A stretch of 64,000 nt of DNA from JADGHX01 sp035760965 (GTDB lineage: Bacteria; Pseudomonadota; Gammaproteobacteria; Steroidobacterales; Steroidobacteraceae). A program made the translations under genes and the position numbers. Below, piece after piece: positions 1 to 8,623 of this stretch. The notes under the pieces were generated by a model. That model made no database searches, was not told the DNA's origin, and was given only the letters and a program-made list of their open reading frames with translations. Where the stretch lies: assembly GCA_035760965.1 (NCBI GenBank), contig DASTRY010000037.1:44704-108703 (forward strand). The letters run 5' to 3'. Position 1 is the stretch's first letter; every line of letters starts with the position of its first letter.

Positions 1-25
1 CCGTTCCGTTAGGCATGCGTGCGCA

Positions 26-1045
26 TCAGCGATTGAGGAGGTTGAGCAACATCGCGCGGAGCTGGCGCGCGGCCGTTTCGTCGATCGGACTCAGTACGCC
101 GCGGGCCTGCTCCGGCAGGTGCTCGCGCGCGCGATCGGGCGGCCCGAACACGTAGTACTCGAACACGTTGCGCCACGCGCGCTTCTCGGCTTCGGGCCGA
201 TCGCGCAGCGTCCAGAGCGCGTGATAGAGCGCGTTCATCGGCGTGGGGATGTAGGCGGGAGACTGACCCCACCAGTAATTGATCAGCACGTTGAACGAGC
301 CCAGCGCTTCGAAGTGGTGCCACCACATGCTGGGGATGAACACGGCATCGCCCGGCGACAGCTCCGCGACCCGGCGCGCGGCGAGCGCTTCGCGAAAGCG
401 CGGGAAGCGCTCGAAATCCGGATTGGCGAAATCGACGATGCTCACCGCCTGTCCGCCCGGTGTGGGCTCGAGCGGACCGGGATACAGATTGAAGATCTGC
501 TCCGGCGGGAAGAGCGTGACGCGCCGCCGGCCGACGACGACGCACGCGAGATTGTTCGGCGCGTCGTAATGGCAGGAGGCGATGGTGCGTCCGCCGATCC
601 AGATGCTCGCGAGCGGCTGCACTCCGTGCGGGGCGAACGGGATGTCGTTCTCCTGCCGGAATCCGGGCAGGCAGCCGTCGATAGTCGTCGAGGACACGTA
701 GTACGTCGGCGGCTGAGCATCGCGCGCGTGCTCGCGAATCTCGTTCATCAGCTCATCGAGCCGCGCGCGCTTCGTGCCGAAGTTCAGCGCGGTGAAATCG
801 TCGTTGTAGAAGAGCCGTCCGCCGATCCGCGGCGCGCCGACGCAGGCGCCGACGGTCTTGCCGTTGTAGAACGAGCGCAGGTAGGCAATGGCTTCGTCGT
901 CGGAGCCGAGCCCGGCGCGCACGATGGGCCAATCGCGCACCAGCCCGGTGAGCACGACGGGCTCGCCGCGCTCCAGCAGCTCCGCGAGCGGCAACGCATC
1001 CGGCCGACAATTCCGCAGGACGCGTATCGCCGCCGGCGCCGTCAC
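26..1045 (-). CDS. Cupin_8/JmjC-like domain protein, third gene of a TonB receptor-SapC cluster
   Basis: A 339-residue protein of the cupin_8 (JmjC-like, Fe(II)/2-oxoglutarate dioxygenase) type. The putative metal triad is visible as His-x-Asp in CHYDAPNN (about residue 158) and a later His in MWWHHFEAL (about residue 240). The start is GTG, overlapping the stop of the SapC-like gene by four bases (GTGA), which indicates translational coupling. Proteins of this type commonly follow a TonB-dependent receptor and SapC in Caulobacter-like polysaccharide-utilisation clusters, often with a tryptophan-halogenase-like flavoprotein next. Here that position falls off the window; an ATG at 16-14 on the minus strand opens a frame (M-P-N-G-T) running out of the window. 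Family assignment is firm, substrate unknown. Confidence 0.85.
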   Translation of the reverse strand: MTAPAAIRVLRNCRPDALPLAELLERGEPVVLTGLVRDWPIVRAGLGSDDEAIAYLRSFYNGKTVGACVGAPRIGGRLFYNDDFTALNFGTKRARLDELMNEIREHARDAQPPTYYVSSTTIDGCLPGFRQENDIPFAPHGVQPLASIWIGGRTIASCHYDAPNNLACVVVGRRRVTLFPPEQIFNLYPGPLEPTPGGQAVSIVDFANPDFERFPRFREALAARRVAELSPGDAVFIPSMWWHHFEALGSFNVLINYWWGQSPAYIPTPMNALYHALWTLRDRPEAEKRAWRNVFEYYVFGPPDRAREHLPEQARGVLSPIDETAARQLRAMLLNLLNR

Positions 1046-1779
1046 GATGGCCGGCGCGCCCGCCGCTGATGCTTCATCTCGATCAGCGTCTTCATGTTGT
1101 TGAGCGATGCGAGCACGAGATAGGCGCCCTGCAGGAAGCCGCTCTTGTGCAGGCTCGTGAGCGCCTCGCCTTCGAGCGCGCGCAGCTTCGGCTCGCTGAT
1201 GGAGTAGAGCCCGACGAGGTCGTACTGCTCCTCCGGGCTGAAGCGAATCTCGATCTTCACGGGCTCGATCAGATCGTGCGCCGTGAACGCCGCGAACATC
1301 GCCTTGCTCACGGCGACCCCGTCGTGCAGCCCCTTCAGGATGGCCGCGATCCGCTCGAGGTACGGGCTGTTGCCGCCTTGCGGCAGGAATGCGGGCTCGC
1401 CTTCGGTCGTGCTGACACGCGGGTCGTCCATGTCCACGTGGATGACGGGCGCGGTCTGCGTCTCGCCATTCACTTGCTGCTGCTGAAAGCCGATCAGGAA
1501 CGGGCCGCGCGCGATGACGCCCGGGATGTAGCGCGCGTGCCAGCCGGTTTCATCGAGAAACAGGTTCTCGTCTTTCGCGAAGCCGAGGAGCGCCACCGAG
1601 CCGAATTCGCCCGTCTGCGGGTCCTTGCGGAAGAAGATCGGGTACTCGCGCTGGACGTCGCCGTACTCGGTGGGGAAGGTCAGCACGCTGCCGAGGTTGT
1701 CGCCAAACTCGGCAGCGTGCCGGGTGATCACTCGCAGGTCCTTGTGAGTGACATTGTTGAGCATCTCGTGTCGGGCCAT
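1042..1779 (-). CDS. SapC family protein
   Basis: A 245-residue protein that reads throughout like the SapC family (first described with a Campylobacter S-layer locus), with the typical N-terminus LNNVTHKDLRV and central PIFFRKD and FLIGFQ blocks. No signal peptide or membrane span is visible. The start is ATG with a GAGG-containing ribosome site just upstream. It lies 27 bp after the TonB-dependent receptor and overlaps the cupin_8 gene by 4 bp, so the three are very likely one operon. Biochemical role is unknown; it recurs beside carbohydrate TonB receptors. Confidence 0.88.
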   Translation of the reverse strand: MARHEMLNNVTHKDLRVITRHAAEFGDNLGSVLTFPTEYGDVQREYPIFFRKDPQTGEFGSVALLGFAKDENLFLDETGWHARYIPGVIARGPFLIGFQQQQVNGETQTAPVIHVDMDDPRVSTTEGEPAFLPQGGNSPYLERIAAILKGLHDGVAVSKAMFAAFTAHDLIEPVKIEIRFSPEEQYDLVGLYSISEPKLRALEGEALTSLHKSGFLQGAYLVLASLNNMKTLIEMKHQRRARRPS

Positions 1780-1806
1780 CTCACCCTCGGGCCCTCTGTC
1801 GGCCCC

Positions 1807-4800
1807 TCAGAACTTGTACCGCGCACCCAAAGCGTAGCGCGCGCCCAGGTCTTCCACGAACCAGACTTGCTTGTCCGTGCGACCGTGCCAGCGTACGTCT
1901 TCTTCGGTGAGGTTCAAGCCCTCGAAGCTGAACGAGAGACGGTCGTTCAGCTGATAGCCGATCGACAGGTCGATCTGACTGTACGGCTCGACATAAACGG
2001 GGTTGCGGCAGCAGCCGACGTTGATGCTCGAGAGGTACTCGTCGCGCCAGTTCCACGCGAGACGGACCTGCCAGCCGTACTTCTCGTAGATCGCGACCGC
2101 GTTCGCCGAGTCGGACAGGCCGAGCAGCGCGAACTGATTCACGTTCGGATCGCCGGCGTTGTTGAAGCTGATGTCGCCCCGCACCAGCGTGTAGTTGGCC
2201 TGGAAGCCGAAGCCCGAGTGCCCGAAGAAATGCTGGAGCGCGAACTCGGCGCCCCAGATCTTCGCATCCTTGTTGTTCACCGGGCGCGTGACGTTGATCA
2301 TGTACGGCGGATCGTCGGCGTTCGGCCGGATGTCGTACGCGCCCGCGATCGCGAGGTGCTGCGCTTCCGTACCATTGAACGCTGCGGCGCCGCCCGTCTC
2401 CGGGTGCTCCATCATCGCCATCATGACGAAGAGGTTCGTGTCGTCCGTCGAGAAGCCGCGGGCCTTGAGCTCGGCGATCGCCTGCTGCGCGCGCGGACCG
2501 GAGGTCTGATCGAGCAGGCCGTACGGGTTCTCGAGTGTCACCTGGTTGCCGATGAAGTTCGAGACGCGCTTCTGGAAGAGGCCGACGGCCGCGTAGCTCG
2601 TATCGCTGTAGTACCACTCGAGCGACATGTCGAGGTTCTTCGAGGAGAGCGGATCGAGGTTGGTGTTCGAGCCGTTCGCCGTGGGGATGAAGCCGTTGAT
2701 CGTCGAGCCCTGCGTGCCGTTCACGACCACCGCCGCGCGCAGGTCGTTGTACTGCGGGCGCGCCAGCGTCTTGCTGGCCGAGAAGCGCGCTTTCAGGTCG
2801 TTGCGCAAGCTGATATCGAAGTCGAGGCTCGGCAGGACGTTGCTGTACTTGCCGCGGTCGTGCAGCGCCGTCATGTCGGTGCCCGGCAGGACGGAGAAGT
2901 CGTTGTTGTCCTGCCAGAGCAGCATCGTGGGCGGCAGCACGTTCGAGGTGGCTTTCACGTCGGTGTGCTCGTACCGCACGCCGAGCAACGCGTTCCACGG
3001 CATCTCGCCGACGCTGCCCTTCATGCCGTACTGGACGTAGACGGCGTCCGTGTCCTCTTCGATCAGGTGGTCCTGATTGAAGCCGGGGTTGTACGACAGC
3101 ACGCCGTTCGTCTGCGTCGCATCGCGCCACACGCCGTAGTTCGCCGTCGCCCACTGCGCGAGCGCGTCCGCATTGCCTTTCCAGCCGCCGCTCGGTACGC
3201 CCGGCGCGCTGAAGTCGTCGAACGCGTTGACGAGGCTGAACGCCTGCACGAGGTTGGCCGGGATCTCGCCCGGATGATTGACGCCCCAGTCGCCGAGCGT
3301 CATCTGCGCGTTCGAGGCGAGCTGATGGGAATCCATCGAGCGCGTCTCCACGCCGAACTGCAGGCGGCCGTTGTCGAAGTCGAGCGCACTGTCGAGCCGC
3401 GCCTGCGTGATGTTCGTTTCCTGCGCTTGGTAGTTGATGCGCAGGTACTGGCTGCCGAGGGTCTCGAGCGGGAAATCGAAGCTCGAGTCGCCGCCGGAGG
3501 CGGGTGCGCTCGCCGTGGGCTCCGTGAAGATCGTCCGCTGCGCCAGCCCGAGCCCGTGTTCGCCGAAGATGAAGGTCTGCACGATGCGGTTCGTGCACAT
3601 ATTGTCGTTCGGGGCCGGCAAGCAAGTGCTCGGCACGCGCGCCGCGAAGCTCATGAGCGTCTCGCCGCCGCCGGTGACCGGGTCGTGCGGCAAGCTGCGC
3701 GCCTTCGAGTCGTGGATGTCGAAGTTCAGGTTCCAGCGGTCGTTGATCTGCCAGCCCGCGTTGAAGCCCGCGGACTTCAGGTCGTTCTTCTGGTCGCGAC
3801 GCTGCTGCTCGAAGCCGAAGTCTTTCGCCGTGCCTTCGTCCTCCTGCAGCAGGAGCGGCGTCGCCACGACCTCGCCGGTGTCGAAGGTGATGGCGTTGAA
3901 GTGGTTCGCGTTCATCCACAGCGTCTGGTCGCCGCGATCCTCCTTCAGGTGCTGCTCCGCGTAGGTGTAGTCGGCCGTCAGGGTGAGCGCATCCACCGGC
4001 TTGAACTGCATGGTGAGCTGGCCGTTGACGCGCGTGCGCTCGCGATCCGCGAAGTGGTAGCGGATGTCGTTCGGAATGGCGTAGAGCGCGCCTTCCGCGG
4101 GCTTGTTCGTGATCACCGCGCCCGGCGCGAGCTGCGTGGTGAGCTGGCTCGGATCGTCGTGCCAGGTGCGGATGTTCCAGTCGTTGATGGTCGACATCGA
4201 CGAGCCGCTATCGCGCTTCTGATAGCTGCCCGTGAGGCTCACACCCCAGCGGCGGTCGTCGTTCGCGAAGCTGTAGATGCCCGAGACTTCCGGGGTGACA
4301 TCGTTGCCGACGCGGTTGGTCGTGTCGTCCACGGCCTTGATGCCGAAATTCGCCGTGGTGCCGGCGGCCTGGTCGAGCGGACGCGCCGTGAGCACGTTCA
4401 GCGTGGCGCCGATGCCGCCGGTTGCGATGTCTGCGCGGCTCGTCTTGTAGACCTCGATGCCGCTGATGCTCTCGGCCGCGAGATTGGCGAAATTGAACGA
4501 GCGCGTCTGGCCGTTCACGCCGCCGTCGAAGCCGTTGCCGCCGCCGCCGTAGGCGTCCGCGGCCGGCATCATGCGGCCGTTCAGCGTCACCATGTTGTAT
4601 TCGGAGCCGAAGCCGCGCGCGGTCACCGTCGCGCCCTCGCCGTTGCGCCGGCTGATCGAGATGCCGGTCACGCGCTGCAGCGCTTCGCTCAGATTCGTGT
4701 CGGGGAACTTGCCGATGTCCTCGGCGCTGATCGCATCGACGACACCTATGGCGTTCCGCTTGATGTTCATCGAATCCTGCAAGCTCGCCCGCAGACCTGT

Positions 4801-4932
4801 GACGACGACTTCCTGCAGATCATCGGTTGAATTGCCGCTCGCGGGCGCCTGCTGGGCTGCTGCAACATTCGCTCGTAGCGTCGCGCCGAGAATCGCGGCT
4901 ACGGCAACGGCTACCGTATTGCGCTTGACCAT
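1807..4932 (-). CDS. TonB-dependent outer-membrane receptor (Caulobacter type)
   Basis: A 1041-residue outer-membrane receptor for energised import. The N-terminus is a signal peptide (MVKRNTVAVAVAAILGA, cleavage after an AxA-like site) followed by a TonB box region with EVVVTG. The plug domain includes ISAEDIGKFPDTNLSEAL and the block VTARGF...YNMVTLNGR typical of the TonB-dep_Rec/TIGR01782 group. The rest is a long barrel ending in an aromatic residue (ALGARYKF). A purine-rich ribosome site (AAGGGGGAT) precedes the ATG. The length is typical for Caulobacter-type receptors. Companion SapC and cupin_8 genes, plus a LacI-like operator upstream, suggest a glycan or oligosaccharide ligand; that is inference. 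Confidence 0.95.
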   Translation of the reverse strand: MVKRNTVAVAVAAILGATLRANVAAAQQAPASGNSTDDLQEVVVTGLRASLQDSMNIKRNAIGVVDAISAEDIGKFPDTNLSEALQRVTGISISRRNGEGATVTARGFGSEYNMVTLNGRMMPAADAYGGGGNGFDGGVNGQTRSFNFANLAAESISGIEVYKTSRADIATGGIGATLNVLTARPLDQAAGTTANFGIKAVDDTTNRVGNDVTPEVSGIYSFANDDRRWGVSLTGSYQKRDSGSSMSTINDWNIRTWHDDPSQLTTQLAPGAVITNKPAEGALYAIPNDIRYHFADRERTRVNGQLTMQFKPVDALTLTADYTYAEQHLKEDRGDQTLWMNANHFNAITFDTGEVVATPLLLQEDEGTAKDFGFEQQRRDQKNDLKSAGFNAGWQINDRWNLNFDIHDSKARSLPHDPVTGGGETLMSFAARVPSTCLPAPNDNMCTNRIVQTFIFGEHGLGLAQRTIFTEPTASAPASGGDSSFDFPLETLGSQYLRINYQAQETNITQARLDSALDFDNGRLQFGVETRSMDSHQLASNAQMTLGDWGVNHPGEIPANLVQAFSLVNAFDDFSAPGVPSGGWKGNADALAQWATANYGVWRDATQTNGVLSYNPGFNQDHLIEEDTDAVYVQYGMKGSVGEMPWNALLGVRYEHTDVKATSNVLPPTMLLWQDNNDFSVLPGTDMTALHDRGKYSNVLPSLDFDISLRNDLKARFSASKTLARPQYNDLRAAVVVNGTQGSTINGFIPTANGSNTNLDPLSSKNLDMSLEWYYSDTSYAAVGLFQKRVSNFIGNQVTLENPYGLLDQTSGPRAQQAIAELKARGFSTDDTNLFVMMAMMEHPETGGAAAFNGTEAQHLAIAGAYDIRPNADDPPYMINVTRPVNNKDAKIWGAEFALQHFFGHSGFGFQANYTLVRGDISFNNAGDPNVNQFALLGLSDSANAVAIYEKYGWQVRLAWNWRDEYLSSINVGCCRNPVYVEPYSQIDLSIGYQLNDRLSFSFEGLNLTEEDVRWHGRTDKQVWFVEDLGARYALGARYKF

Positions 4933-5295
4933 CGCTCCATCCCCCTTGCGAAGTGAATCCGACCTGTTTCGTTGGCCCGCTAGGCCTCCAGTGTTTGGCG
5001 TTGACGCGTACCGCTAGTCGGAGGGCGCGCAAAATGCTCGGGAAATGCTGGTGTCGACGCCTTGGATCGGGACGGGCGCGTGTTGCGCAGGTGTGACATC
5101 GCTGTCAATTACACCGGCAATACCACCCATTGTTCTTGTGTGGCGTGGCAAGTGGGCTCTCCCTCTGGTACCGCTATCATGCCTCGGCGATACGATGAGC
5201 CAGTCGCGACGGGTTTGCAAGCCCCCCGCACCGCGCGAAATCCAAAGTCTGTGAATGGCTGTGATGCGCGCCGCCACGCCGCGGACCGCGCGATT
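4933..5295. other. 363-bp intergenic region upstream of the TonB receptor
   Basis: I see no convincing gene here. It holds the presumed promoter of the TonB receptor operon (minus strand) and the trailing region of the esterase gene. The only clear signal is the LacI-type palindrome at 5094-5107 with an overlapping TTGACA. Confidence 0.6.
5094..5107. promoter_or_regulatory. Putative LacI-family operator of the TonB receptor operon
   Basis: The 14-mer TGACATCGCTGTCA is an inverted repeat (TGACA/TGTCA) with the central CG typical of LacI-family operators. It lies about 160 bp upstream of the receptor start. On the minus strand a perfect TTGACA (-35 consensus) covers 5104-5109 and overlaps the palindrome, so a bound repressor would occlude RNA polymerase. 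No good -10 is visible at the right distance, and no LacI-family gene lies in this window, so the regulator would be encoded elsewhere. Confidence 0.5.
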
Positions 5296-6651
5296 TCAGC
5301 GCTGGCCCAGCGTTGCCCGCAATCCGTGCGGCAGACGCAACATCCAGTAATAGGCCGAGTGCGTGCCGGGAGCTTCGCGGTAGACCACCGTGCATCCCTT
5401 CCCGATCAGCACCGAGCGCAGCATGCGGTTCGAGGCGAGCATGTTCGGGCCCTCCCATGTACCGGCATCCAGGTAGAACCGCACGTTCAGGCGTGGGGCT
5501 TCCGCGATCCGGCGTATGAGCCAACCGCTGTCGGGACTCGCATTTCGGCCGATTTGGCGCGGCGCCGTGCTCGTCGGCGCCTCCGGCGACCAGCCATAGG
5601 AGCCGGACTGGGAGATCACATTGCCGAAGATGTTCGGATGAGTGAACGCGGTGTAGGTCGCCGCGAGCCCACCGTAGCTCGATCCCAGCACGGCATTGCG
5701 CCGCGGATCGCGGCTCAGCCGATAGCGCGCGCGCAGCTGCGGCAGCAGCTCTTCGCCGATGAATCGCTGAAACGCGTCGTTCGGTGGAAATTCGTTGTCG
5801 CGGTCCGGTGACTCGAGGAACACCGCCACCACCGGCGCAATGGCGCCGGCGGCGATCATGTTGTCGAGGATCATCGGCGTCGGGACCGATTGGGTGTACT
5901 GGTTCCCGTCGTACGCGAGCAGCAGACCGTAGTCGCGAGTGCTCTTGCGATAGCCCGGCGGCAGATAGATCCGCAGGGTGCGGCGATTGCCGAGGATGCG
6001 GCTCTCCACGTCCAGCGTCTCGAGCGTGCCCGCGGCGACGCCTGGCCGCTTTTCCAGGTACGCGCTCGTCGTGGCGTCCGGCCCTTCGGCGTAAGACACC
6101 ACAGCGTTGTTCCAGTAACTCAGCCGCGGGTTCAACGGGTCGTGAAAGGTCTCGTACTCCATGTCGTCCATCGTGAAGTACGTCGCGCGATCGGGCGACG
6201 CGTGCCAGCCCTTCGGTGCGATCAGCTCGTAGCGCAGGTGCGCGGTGCGATCGAGAACATAGCTCGTGTACCAGACCGTGCTCTGGCGCAGCTGCGTAAA
6301 CGTGTCGAAGCCGCGCGGCGTGTGCAGCGGAAACCAGCCGTTGAATCGCACGTTCAGGGCGACCTGGCCGGGGTCCGTCCGCCATAAAAAGGTGTAGCGC
6401 ACGTCCTGCGGCCGGCCGGGCACTTCCTCGATGAGCGGCGTGCCGTGCTCCGCGACGAATTTCCAAAACGTGTCGAGGGCGGTGGGATCGTGGGCGTCCA
6501 GCGCTGCGGCGAGGGCACGCAGTCGCGGGCTCTCCGGATCCGGTAGCGATGTGCTGTCGCCGCCGGAATCGGACGCCCGCGCCAGCGTCGCGAGCAGCAC
6601 TGTCAGCACGAGCGCCGGCCGGCTTCTATACGTGGACCTTCTCGCCATCAT
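5296..6651 (-). CDS. Secreted enterochelin-esterase-like alpha/beta hydrolase
   Basis: A 451-residue protein with an N-terminal signal peptide (about residues 1-26). Residues 40-200 form an N-terminal domain like that of Fes-type esterases and the rest is an esterase-D fold. The nucleophile elbow is GSSYGG with Ser325, and His431 in the APGTHS block is the likely catalytic His. It is expected to act in the periplasm on an ester substrate, possibly a siderophore ester, but substrate cannot be read from sequence. The start overlaps the end of the HEAT-repeat gene by 26 bp, so the two are probably co-transcribed. Confidence 0.8.
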   Translation of the reverse strand: MMARRSTYRSRPALVLTVLLATLARASDSGGDSTSLPDPESPRLRALAAALDAHDPTALDTFWKFVAEHGTPLIEEVPGRPQDVRYTFLWRTDPGQVALNVRFNGWFPLHTPRGFDTFTQLRQSTVWYTSYVLDRTAHLRYELIAPKGWHASPDRATYFTMDDMEYETFHDPLNPRLSYWNNAVVSYAEGPDATTSAYLEKRPGVAAGTLETLDVESRILGNRRTLRIYLPPGYRKSTRDYGLLLAYDGNQYTQSVPTPMILDNMIAAGAIAPVVAVFLESPDRDNEFPPNDAFQRFIGEELLPQLRARYRLSRDPRRNAVLGSSYGGLAATYTAFTHPNIFGNVISQSGSYGWSPEAPTSTAPRQIGRNASPDSGWLIRRIAEAPRLNVRFYLDAGTWEGPNMLASNRMLRSVLIGKGCTVVYREAPGTHSAYYWMLRLPHGLRATLGQR

Positions 6652-7588
6652 CCCGCTTCGCCATTGCCGCGCGCACGCGCTCGAGCAGCTTCGCGTTGCG
6701 CTCGTACACCGAGAGCGCGTCGGCCGCGATTTCCGCCTGCGCCCGCGAGCCCGTTTCGATGATCGACACGAGCCAGTCGAACGCGGCCTCGCTGCGATGG
6801 AGCGCGGCCGCGCGGATCAGCACCGCGCGCATGTCGGCCATGACATACGCCTGGTCCCATGCCTCGCGCAGCTGCGCGAGCGCCGCGGGGTGGCGCGATT
6901 CGCCGAGCGCCAGTGCCGCGAAGTCGCGGACCGCCTCGTTCGCGTGAGCAAGCTGCGCGCCGACGAAGGGGACACACTCGTCCGGCGCAATGCTCAGCAA
7001 CCCGTTGAAACATTCGCCCAGCACTTCCGGCTCCGCATCGCCCGCCAATACCTTGAAGCGCAGCAGCGCTTCCGCTTCGCGCGGATTGCCGCACGCGATG
7101 GCGCGCGCCGCGCCCTGCCGTGCGCGCGCCTCCTTGTCCGCGAGGAGCGCGGCCAGCTCCGGGATGGCCCGCGAATAGCCCGACGCGACCAGGCCCATGG
7201 CACAGCTGCTGCGCAGATCGATTGCGGTATCGACACTGCCGCCCCAGACGGGCTCGAGCTGCAGGTAGCGGATGCCGTCCAGAAAAAAGGTCACGTCCTG
7301 ACATTCGAGCTCGACGAGCGCCCGGGCGATCGCTCCTTTCGCGAAACAGTTCGGGTCGCGCTTCACGGGGTCGACGAGGAAGCGCGCATACGCGGCGAGC
7401 AAGTCCTTTTCCCGTTCGTGCAGATGGCGCTCGCCGGCGAGCGTGGCGGCCTTCGCGACGACGCGGGAGGATTTGTCACGGAGTGCGTTGCCGATGATCT
7501 CGTTCTGCGCGGCGCGATCCGTGGCGGGATCGAGCGCGTTCAGCGCGTCGAGCTGCGCTTGCGATTTCTGACGCGCGGAGACGGCCAT
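6626..7588 (-). CDS. HEAT-repeat protein
   Basis: A 320-residue, entirely alpha-helical-looking cytoplasmic protein with degenerate HEAT/PBS-lyase-like repeats (RQGAARAIAC, VRDFAALALGESRHP and similar, spaced 30-40 residues). No signal peptide or membrane span is present. Such solenoids bind protein or nucleic-acid partners. It sits between a LysR regulator (12 bp away) and the secreted esterase (26-bp overlap), all on the minus strand. No specific function can be assigned. Confidence 0.7.
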   Translation of the reverse strand: MAVSARQKSQAQLDALNALDPATDRAAQNEIIGNALRDKSSRVVAKAATLAGERHLHEREKDLLAAYARFLVDPVKRDPNCFAKGAIARALVELECQDVTFFLDGIRYLQLEPVWGGSVDTAIDLRSSCAMGLVASGYSRAIPELAALLADKEARARQGAARAIACGNPREAEALLRFKVLAGDAEPEVLGECFNGLLSIAPDECVPFVGAQLAHANEAVRDFAALALGESRHPAALAQLREAWDQAYVMADMRAVLIRAAALHRSEAAFDWLVSIIETGSRAQAEIAADALSVYERNAKLLERVRAAMAKRDDGEKVHV

Positions 7589-7600
7589 GCAGCCGCAATT

Positions 7601-8530
7601 CTACGCGCTGCGCCCCGCGTCCCACTTCTCGCGGCAGAGCGCGAGGAAGCGGCCGCCCGCCTGCGAGAGCGGCTGGTGCTTCAGATAGTAGACGCCCACC
7701 TGGCGCTCGATGCTCGAGAACGCGAGGCCCTCGATCGGAACGAGCTCCGGCGGCACGCTCGTCACGAGATCCGACACGAACGTGACGCCTTTGCCTTGCG
7801 CGGCGAGCGCGAGCCGCAGATCGAGGTGGCTGACTTCCCAGATCGCGCCGAACGAGTTGCGCAGGCGATGGCCGCCGGGCCGGCGCGGCGCGTCGTCGAG
7901 GTACGAGGTGATGAGCGGCAGCGTACGCAGCACGGTTTCGGGGTCGCGCGTGAGCGCTTCGCGGCTCGGATGGTCCGCGGCGATCATCAGCCGCCGCACT
8001 TCGGGGAAGCACGGGTGAAAGGCGAAGTACTCCGGCATCGAATGCTGGAAGGGGCCGAAGCCGACTTCCCAGCGCCCGTCGGAGACGCCGTAGACGATCT
8101 CGCGGCTCGGCGCGACGACCACGCGGAAGCGGGTGAGCGGATTGCGCTCGGAGAATTCCTTGAGCAGCGTGAGACCGAAGCGCGCATTGGTCGCGGGCGC
8201 CAGCGCGAGCGACAAGGTCGAGAGCGCGCCCGAGCGAATCTGCGCGATATCGGAGAGCGCTTCGCGTTCCTCGTTCAACACCGTCTCGGCGTAACGCAGC
8301 AGGCGGATGCCCGCCTCCGTGAGCTGCGGCGGATGACCGCGCTTCAGTAGCACTGCACCGATGCGGTGCTCGAGGTTGGCGATGGTCTGGCTGACGGCGG
8401 ACTGCGACAGGTCGAGCCGCTCGGCCGCGCGACTGAAGCCGCCGGCTTCGATTACGGCCTGAAAACAACGTATTTCGTTACGTTCGATGTGCATGCGGAC
8501 ATTGTCGCGCCGTAGCTCGGACACCGCCAT
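7601..8530 (-). CDS. LysR-family transcriptional regulator
   Basis: A 309-residue LysR-type regulator. The N-terminal winged helix-turn-helix reads FQAVIEAGGFSRAAERL then SQSAVSQTIANLE, followed by a LysR substrate-binding domain from about residue 95. A second in-frame ATG at 8494 (MHIERNEI) gives a more typical LysR N-terminus and may be the real start; neither start has a strong ribosome site. The gene is divergent from the citrate-synthase-like gene with about 90 bp between them, so it may control that gene. Its effector is unknown. Confidence 0.88.
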   Translation of the reverse strand: MAVSELRRDNVRMHIERNEIRCFQAVIEAGGFSRAAERLDLSQSAVSQTIANLEHRIGAVLLKRGHPPQLTEAGIRLLRYAETVLNEEREALSDIAQIRSGALSTLSLALAPATNARFGLTLLKEFSERNPLTRFRVVVAPSREIVYGVSDGRWEVGFGPFQHSMPEYFAFHPCFPEVRRLMIAADHPSREALTRDPETVLRTLPLITSYLDDAPRRPGGHRLRNSFGAIWEVSHLDLRLALAAQGKGVTFVSDLVTSVPPELVPIEGLAFSSIERQVGVYYLKHQPLSQAGGRFLALCREKWDAGRSA

Positions 8531-8623
8531 CGTCCGGGCTGATAAAGGGATCGATTTGCGCCTCTACCACTGCCCGGGAGCCGTCCCCACCATGGTGTCG
8601 TCAACGTTCGGAGGTGGCGACTC

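Noticed and set aside
1069..4830. A 1253-codon open frame on the plus strand opposite the TonB receptor
   Set aside because: Its translation is Arg/Val/Glu/Ala-rich with no recognisable domain. It mirrors the receptor gene and is a product of high GC with few stops.
6431..8350. A 639-codon plus-strand frame across the esterase, HEAT and LysR genes
   Set aside because: Composition is typical of an antisense shadow and it crosses three well-supported genes.
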